Assembly: GCA_023819025.1 (NCBI GenBank)
Contig: JAMWDC010000032.1
Span: 1-11,936, forward strand
Reading direction: 5' to 3'
DNA: 11,936 nt
Source: Candidatus Omnitrophota bacterium
GTDB lineage: Bacteria > Omnitrophota > Omnitrophia > Omnitrophales > Aquincolibacteriaceae
Shown here: in pieces, positions 7,510-11,936 of the stretch
Numbering within the stretch: the stretch's first letter is position 1
Layout: every line of letters begins with the position of its first letter
The notes under the pieces: generated by a model
The model's database searches: none
What the model was told of the DNA's origin: nothing
What the model saw: only the letters and a program-made list of their open reading frames with translations
Program-made: the position numbers and the translations under genes

Positions 7510-10500
7510 AGCCGAATTAGCGGTCGAATTGGCCAGGTACGGTATCACCCTCGAGATTCCCAGGGTCGGCGCTTCGGCGATGAATCAAACGTTCCTTCCC
7601 ATGGGGCCGGACAAAACGATGCGGCCCAATTTCTTTGCGTTAAGAGATCCTCAAAATCAGGTTTTTGTAGAACTCGCGAAGACTGCGCTGGTGAGCATCT
7701 TGGAAGAATGGGGCCGCCGGGGTGAAAAAACCCAGGAAGCCGCGCGTGCCCGATATCGGAAACTAGAGGAGAGAGCCGCAACGGGCGAATATCTCGAGCG
7801 TTTTAATTTAGGCAACGGTGAAAGAAACTTGACCGAGGATGAGAGTGATACGCTGCTTGCTCCTCATCGTGCGGCGATCGAAGAAGCTGGACGGAGGACC
7901 GCTGGTGTCCAGCCGTCGGTCACGGATAATGAATTGATCCGTGCGATCGAAGAAATCAAGGTACTCAGAAAAAAAATACAGGTCAAATCAGGCGAACTTT
8001 TTAAACATTCGCAATGGACTCGTGATGTAAGGTCAGCCGCTGCGGCAAAATATAATCTTCCTCGTATTCAACAGGAAATCGAAAATTTACATGCACAAAT
8101 CCGGGCTATTTATCAAAGAATCGGTGAATACGGCAAAGAATGGGATGCAAACAAACCCGGGATCGAAATGACTGCCCGGACCTTGGCGATGCTTCGATTA
8201 GCGGCCCAGGATCCTCGTCGGCCCGGCCTTCGGAAAATCTTTTCCCCGGTTTTTTATACCCATCATGAGGAAGCCGATCTTTTGGGAGAATTTATCCACG
8301 CGATTGATTACGGAATCGGGACCCGGGATCAGCACGCGAATTTCAATCATCGCATTGACGGTAAGGATGTAACCTTCAACCTCTTAGTCGATTTTGTGAC
8401 GCCGTTTGCAAAGGTTTCTCAAATGCAGGATCCGATCGTCACGTACGGCCTGGCCAAGGATTATTTGGACGGGGTTTATCCGGATGAGGTCCGCCGGGTT
8501 TTCCTGGAACAGGAATATGCGGCCCTGACCGGCGCGCTTGCGATCAAAAATTATGTGGATCATGAAGGCAATCCCATTCATAAGAAGGCCTACCGGGATG
8601 CCGCGATCCTCCGGCTGCCCGATATCTCGACTCGAGAAGGATTGCTCACCGCATTCCGCCTGTTTGCCCGTGCCGAGTTCCTCTATCAAACCGCAGTCTC
8701 CGCAGTTGTACGCTCGGAAATGCGGGAATGGACCGATGGACAACGTTCTCTTAAAGAGAGCGCAAGAAAGAATCTTTTGTCGGTCATCCGGGATATTCAA
8801 ACGCTTCCGCAGGAGCAGCGCCGCGATTTGGAAATCGACCTTCATCGTGTTCTTCAATGGATTGATTCGGATGATCTCCAGCAGGTATTGGACGGCCTTC
8901 CGGGTATTCTGAATCGTTACGTAACATTATTGGGTGATGACGAAGCTGCTGCCCTCCGTGCTGTACAATCCCGTTTGGAATTACTTGCCCGCTCGGAAGT
9001 ACGGGAGAAACCAATTTATTTTATTCCCGGGATTAGCGCGACCCAGTCGAAGCCGGCTTTGGATCGTGTGATTGATGAAAATGCGCAGAAGATCCGGGGG
9101 GTACTGGAGCCGGAAATCAAGCGCTATCTTACAGAGGAAACAGAGGCCGGTACCTATCCGAAATTCCCCGACGATGTCTACGCCTTTGTGGTCAATACGT
9201 TCATGGAATGGTTAACGAGTCCAGCCCTTGACCGCTACACCAAACTCGGCCTTCTGAAAGCGCTTCAAGACAAACGCTGGAAACATATCACTAAGGCCTT
9301 TTCGGAACGCATCAAATTTGGAACGGCCGGTCCGCGCGGCATGGCAGCCATAACCTTCGAGGAATTGTCGGAGCTTGAACAAAAAGGATTTCAAGCCATC
9401 ATTCTCAAAGGTCCGAATACCATCAATAATGTAACCTTGGCCCTGCTGACAACGGGTGTAGCCCGCTCCTTCAAGGCCCGGGGTGCTCTTAAGGGATCCA
9501 TAACGTTTGACAGCCGTACCTACGGCAAGGCTTTTGCGGATTATGTGGCCGCGATCTTGGTTAAGGAAGGACTCACGCCGTATATTTTTGACCAGACGGC
9601 ACCCATGCCGGAAATGTCGTTTTCCGTGCCCAATCGGAAACTAGATTTTGGAATCCTGATCAGCGCTTCTCATAACGCTGCAATTTATAACGGTTATAAA
9701 GTGGTGAATGAAGCCGGGGCCCAGCTGGATCCGGTGAACCGCAAGTCCGTGGAGGCATATACCTACGGAAAGCCAGCAGAAGGAGTTCAGGGAATCCCGC
9801 TTGCGGATATCGGCTGGATTCTGGATGCGTCGGTTAATTTGAGGAATCCGCTCGATGCCTATTACGTGGGCGAGGAGGAAGTCGGTCCGCTGACGGCCCA
9901 AGTGATGGCGGGCGATAAGTCAAAGGTCGTGATCTTGGGCGAGCACGACGGCCAAACCGAAAAAGGTTTGCACCGCGAAGACATTCACAATCGCCATGCA
10001 GCCCATGTAATCAGTCACATCTTACAGCCCCAGGTGATCCAGACGTCTGCGGGAACTGCCTTGCGTGCGGTTTACAGCGCATTTTACGGAAACGGGACCG
10101 GCGCATTCATGCGCATTATGGAACGTTTGGGGCTCGATAGAAATTTCCAGCACGTGGACGAATTTGCCTACCGCCGCCACATGGATGCTGAAGGCCGGTA
10201 TGACTACACCCGGTCGGAAAAAGGGACCTTTCCTTTGTTTTCTACACGCATGGTGGACGGCAAGCCGGATCCGATCATTCCGGATCCCGGGAATTCGGCC
10301 GGGCATGCCTTGACCTGGGAAATTGTGATACAAAAGTTGATTGAGCAGCATGACGGGAATGTTGAATCCGCCCTGCGTGATTTGTATGTGCTGATGGGTA
10401 ATGATCCGGATGCGGACCGCGCCGGTGTGGCTGTGACACTTAAGGAAGATGAAGTGCCGCCCGGTTTGACCGGATTACCACCACTTTCGCAAAAGGCCAT

Positions 10501-11936
10501 CAAGGATATCGGCCGGTTGCCCGAACCCCAGCGGGCCAGGATCGCACAGCTTATCTTTTATTTGGTTCCTCCAGCGTTGCGCCGGAAATTGGGTTTTTCA
10601 GCCCTGCGGCTGCTTTCCGCCAATGACACTTGGACGCTCTTGACCAAATACCGCATTGACCGGTTCGCGGAGATGATCGAACAGGAACGGATCCCGAAAG
10701 GGCTTAAATTTACGATCGTTAAAACCCACGTGACTACGGATGCCCTTGCGGCCGTGGCGGATTATGCGAAATCCAAGGGGATTGAGGTCGAAGTGCTGGA
10801 GCCTTTCGTGGGATTTTCGCTTGTGGCCGAACTTATTCAGCAAGGCTGGGAAGAAGGCAAGATCAATATTTCCGGTCAGGAAGAGAGCGGAGGATTCTCC
10901 ATCGGCGGCGCGCCGAATATTTTCTTTACACTCGCTTACCTTTTCAGAAACATGCAGGGTCTGGAAATCACACGTGAAGCCAACGGCGCTATCCGGACGA
11001 ACCAAGCTGCACCCCTGCTGGGATTAGAAGAGGAGACTTATGAAAAGAGTCCCGAACTCCGGGGGAATCTGCTGCGGTCTTATTTTGGCTATTCGCTCAA
11101 AGAGATTGATGACGTCCTCGAGTATCTGACCCAAAAAGGTGTTTTAGTAAAAGAAACGGCAGAGTCCCAAGCCGTGTATCGGCTGAATGATTCCTACCGC
11201 GGTATCCCGGAGACAGGGGATTATTGGAAGGCCGTCAGGCCGTTTGCTAAAGAAGCCCCATGTGACCGTCTCGGGAAGCGGGGTCATACCTTAGAAAAGG
11301 ATGGCTTGCTGGCCGACGTCCTGGTTATGGAGGTCGCCGCATATGCAAAAAGTCAGGGACTGACATTCAGTCAATTTATACGTGAGAATCTTTATCGCAC
11401 GCTCGGCTACTTCTCGACGACCAATCAGGCTCTGGAATTTACTGATGATGAGACCGGTAAAGGTCAGAAGATCAAAGTCCTCCGCAATGTGCTGGAGCTC
11501 GCTCGGCGTGTAAAAAACAACGAGGCCGTCGTGATCGACGGGAAGAAGGTATCGCGCGTCGAAATTTTCATCCCGCGCCAGCAGAAGTATGCGGATTCCA
11601 AAAATTTCCCGGTGCCCCAATATCAGGATCTCATCGGCTTGATCGATGACGAACAATTGCGCACACATCCGGAGCTGATCCTCAGCTTTTTCCCCGAAGA
11701 AGGCGTCCGGTTCTATTTTGACGACCAAGGGGAAGCCGGCAAACAGCACCTCACGATCCGTCCCTCGGGCACAGAAGCAAAACTTCGTTTTTATGTTCAA
11801 TGGCTTGTGCCCAAGACCGAACTGACGCAGGAAAATCTCACGGCCAAAATGCTCGAGGCCGACCAGACCTCATTGCGGGTCGCGCTCGACGGCCAGGCGC
11901 TTGCCCAGAATCCTTCCCGCTCGGAAGTGCGTTTGT
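7463..11936 (+). CDS. Phosphoglucomutase fused to an unrecognised N-terminal region (3' partial; may be one gene with the upstream CDS)
   Basis: This frame has no stop from 7391 to the right edge, about 1,490 codons from the ATG at 7463. Other possible starts are ATG 7433 and TTG 7499; only TTG 7499 has a plausible ribosome binding site, and none is needed if the region is a frameshifted continuation of the isomerase frame. The layout is: short segment resembling the PGI C-terminal tail (to about 7577), unrecognised region with a coiled-coil-like stretch (to about 8700), RSEMR (8711), helical linker, RSEVR (8990), phosphoglucomutase (9005 to about 11880), and RSEVR (11918) just before the window ends. 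The final motif matches those that elsewhere adjoin the next module, so more protein probably follows. PGM would supply glucose-6-phosphate to the isomerase and phosphofructokinase encoded directly upstream. Confidence 0.5.
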   Translation, partial: MRSLRSGVRNYGLISEAELAVELARYGITLEIPRVGASAMNQTFLPMGPDKTMRPNFFALRDPQNQVFVELAKTALVSILEEWGRRGEKTQEAARARYRKLEERAATGEYLERFNLGNGERNLTEDESDTLLAPHRAAIEEAGRRTAGVQPSVTDNELIRAIEEIKVLRKKIQVKSGELFKHSQWTRDVRSAAAAKYNLPRIQQEIENLHAQIRAIYQRIGEYGKEWDANKPGIEMTARTLAMLRLAAQDPRRPGLRKIFSPVFYTHHEEADLLGEFIHAIDYGIGTRDQHANFNHRIDGKDVTFNLLVDFVTPFAKVSQMQDPIVTYGLAKDYLDGVYPDEVRRVFLEQEYAALTGALAIKNYVDHEGNPIHKKAYRDAAILRLPDISTREGLLTAFRLFARAEFLYQTAVSAVVRSEMREWTDGQRSLKESARKNLLSVIRDIQTLPQEQRRDLEIDLHRVLQWIDSDDLQQVLDGLPGILNRYVTLLGDDEAAALRAVQSRLELLARSEVREKPIYFIPGISATQSKPALDRVIDENAQKIRGVLEPEIKRYLTEETEAGTYPKFPDDVYAFVVNTFMEWLTSPALDRYTKLGLLKALQDKRWKHITKAFSERIKFGTAGPRGMAAITFEELSELEQKGFQAIILKGPNTINNVTLALLTTGVARSFKARGALKGSITFDSRTYGKAFADYVAAILVKEGLTPYIFDQTAPMPEMSFSVPNRKLDFGILISASHNAAIYNGYKVVNEAGAQLDPVNRKSVEAYTYGKPAEGVQGIPLADIGWILDASVNLRNPLDAYYVGEEEVGPLTAQVMAGDKSKVVILGEHDGQTEKGLHREDIHNRHAAHVISHILQPQVIQTSAGTALRAVYSAFYGNGTGAFMRIMERLGLDRNFQHVDEFAYRRHMDAEGRYDYTRSEKGTFPLFSTRMVDGKPDPIIPDPGNSAGHALTWEIVIQKLIEQHDGNVESALRDLYVLMGNDPDADRAGVAVTLKEDEVPPGLTGLPPLSQKAIKDIGRLPEPQRARIAQLIFYLVPPALRRKLGFSALRLLSANDTWTLLTKYRIDRFAEMIEQERIPKGLKFTIVKTHVTTDALAAVADYAKSKGIEVEVLEPFVGFSLVAELIQQGWEEGKINISGQEESGGFSIGGAPNIFFTLAYLFRNMQGLEITREANGAIRTNQAAPLLGLEEETYEKSPELRGNLLRSYFGYSLKEIDDVLEYLTQKGVLVKETAESQAVYRLNDSYRGIPETGDYWKAVRPFAKEAPCDRLGKRGHTLEKDGLLADVLVMEVAAYAKSQGLTFSQFIRENLYRTLGYFSTTNQALEFTDDETGKGQKIKVLRNVLELARRVKNNEAVVIDGKKVSRVEIFIPRQQKYADSKNFPVPQYQDLIGLIDDEQLRTHPELILSFFPEEGVRFYFDDQGEAGKQHLTIRPSGTEAKLRFYVQWLVPKTELTQENLTAKMLEADQTSLRVALDGQALAQNPSRSEVRL
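7480..7509 (+). other. Frame transition between the two long reading frames
   Basis: Coding character moves from frame 1 (last convincing residues NALFALW, ending near 7480) to frame 2 (convincing from about 7499: LISEAELAVELARYG). Frame 2 is open from 7391, just after a TAG at 7388-7390. Removing one T from the TTT at 7498-7500 would join the frames as QELRLISEAEL. Alternatively, TTG at 7499 could be a true start, with AGGA at 7487-7490 as ribosome binding site, eight bases upstream, and an 11-base overlap with the TGA. No clear slippery heptamer or downstream stem was seen, so programmed shifting is not supported. Confidence 0.5.
7578..8710 (+). other. Unrecognised region between PGI and the PGM linker
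   Basis: About 375 translated codons that I cannot assign. The first part has MGPDKTMRPNFF and a charged helical run. At 7931-8128 there is a strongly heptad-like, coiled-coil-type stretch rich in Glu, Lys, Ile and Leu. The part at 8156-8700 looks like a compact folded domain: it contains NKPGIEMTART, FYTHHEEADLL, DYGIGTRDQHANFNHRIDG and a hydrophobic core around 8362-8440. The paired His and acidic residues (HHEEAD, DQHANFNH) could bind metal, but this is speculation. It is flanked by enzymes of one pathway, so a further enzyme or scaffold of sugar phosphate metabolism is possible. It could also include a lengthened PGI tail. Confidence 0.5.
8711..8725 (+). repeat. RSEVR-type motif, copy 7 (RSEMR)
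   Basis: This copy differs from the consensus at one base (gtg to atg). It separates the unrecognised region from the helical linker that leads to PGM. Its 24-base surroundings (8708-8731) match those of copy 3 (844-867) at 21 positions, so the shared sequence extends beyond the five-codon motif. Confidence 0.5.
8726..8989 (+). other. Helical linker before phosphoglucomutase
   Basis: About 88 codons of predicted helix bracketed by RSEMR and RSEVR, with many Leu, Arg, Gln and Asp residues and no enzyme motif. The end (LRAVQSRLELLARSEVR) resembles the end of the linker before TAL1 (LESVRNGLRGLISVRSEVR). Two enzymes are therefore preceded by the same kind of helix plus motif, which suggests reuse of one linker module. 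Confidence 0.5.
8990..9004 (+). repeat. RSEVR motif, copy 8, at the start of PGM
   Basis: This copy has one third-position change from consensus (gta for gtg). The 24 bases at 8987-9010 match 2404-2427 at 21 positions. It directly precedes the PGM domain. Confidence 0.5.
9005..11880 (+). other. pgm: Phosphoglucomutase / phosphomannomutase family domain
   Basis: This domain interconverts glucose-1-phosphate and glucose-6-phosphate through a phosphoserine. All four active-site loops are visible: the early FGTAGPRG (from 9317); the phosphoserine loop SASHNA, with the catalytic Ser at 9668-9670, inside ISASHNAAIYNGYKV; the metal-binding loop GNDPDADR (from 10397) with its three Asp residues; the sugar-binding loop QEESGG (from 10877); and the phosphate-binding loop RPSGTEAKLRFY (from 11759). 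The Pro after TASHN in most members is Ala here. The domain is about 950 residues, against about 550-600 for family members of the PGM2/PgcA kind. Extra length lies in the N-terminal 100 residues, between the metal and sugar loops (about 10440-10620), and between the sugar and phosphate loops (about 11040-11560). The second of these contains a winged-helix-like LKEIDDVLEYLTQKGVL segment. The motifs are complete, so activity is likely; glucose versus mannose preference cannot be read. Confidence 0.5.
11918..11932 (+). repeat. RSEVR motif, copy 9, after PGM at the window edge
   Basis: This copy differs from consensus only at the last base (cgt for cgg). It comes some 45 codons after the final PGM loop, where the domain should end. 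By analogy with the other copies, another module probably starts beyond the window. Confidence 0.5.

Noticed and set aside
7490..7510. Programmed +1 ribosomal frameshift
   Set aside because: No known slippery codon pair precedes the TGA (CAG TGA is a poor candidate), and no strong downstream stem was seen. A base error, a real mutation or an overlapping start explain it more simply.
11291..11800. Open frame of 169 codons on the minus strand inside PGM
   Set aside because: It lies opposite conserved PGM loops, including RPSGTE, and has no family resemblance; it is a shadow of the real gene, as are the other minus-strand frames.
244..11932. CRISPR array or tandem repeat
   Set aside because: The repeated units are widely and irregularly spaced, translated in frame, and separated by enzyme domains rather than short spacers.

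Overview
The window is read as wall-to-wall coding sequence on the + strand, with no visible intergenic gap. It contains two very long reading frames, both cut by the window edges. The first (1-7509) is open at the left edge. It carries, in order, a long helical N-terminal region, a transaldolase domain (TAL1), a pyrophosphate-type 6-phosphofructokinase domain (PFK), a second transaldolase domain (TAL2) and a glucose-6-phosphate isomerase domain (PGI). The second lies in the +1 frame, is open from 7391 to the right edge, and carries an unrecognised region followed by a phosphoglucomutase (PGM).

The enzymes belong together. PGM makes glucose-6-phosphate from glucose-1-phosphate, PGI makes fructose-6-phosphate, PPi-PFK makes fructose-1,6-bisphosphate reversibly, and transaldolase links fructose-6-phosphate to the pentose phosphate pool. 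This is the path from storage glucan into glycolysis, or the reverse for gluconeogenesis. Along the polypeptide the order is reversed relative to the glycolytic direction. The two frames meet inside or at the very end of the PGI domain, so they may be one gene of more than 3,970 codons interrupted by a single frameshift near 7498-7500. The alternative is two overlapping genes.

The main surprise is a short in-frame repeat, Arg-Ser-Glu-Val-Arg (consensus CGCTCGGAAGTGCGG), found nine times in sense orientation and always in the codon phase of its host frame. Copies sit in the linkers, at or near most enzyme boundaries: before TAL1, between TAL1 and PFK, between TAL2 and PGI, before PGM and after PGM. 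Two copies lie at the end of a longer repeat (166-258 and 5644-5709) sharing a 15/16 identical core and containing inverted-repeat arms in the first copy. This resembles, in principle, the protein-coding palindromic elements of Rickettsia, but the sequence family is different.

The source is probably an uncultured bacterium. From memory, RSEVR-type linkers and very large genes recall Candidatus Omnitrophota (OP3, PVC superphylum). This is an unverified inference; no ribosomal or other marker gene is present. No RNA genes, CRISPR arrays, insertion sequences, promoters or terminators could be supported.
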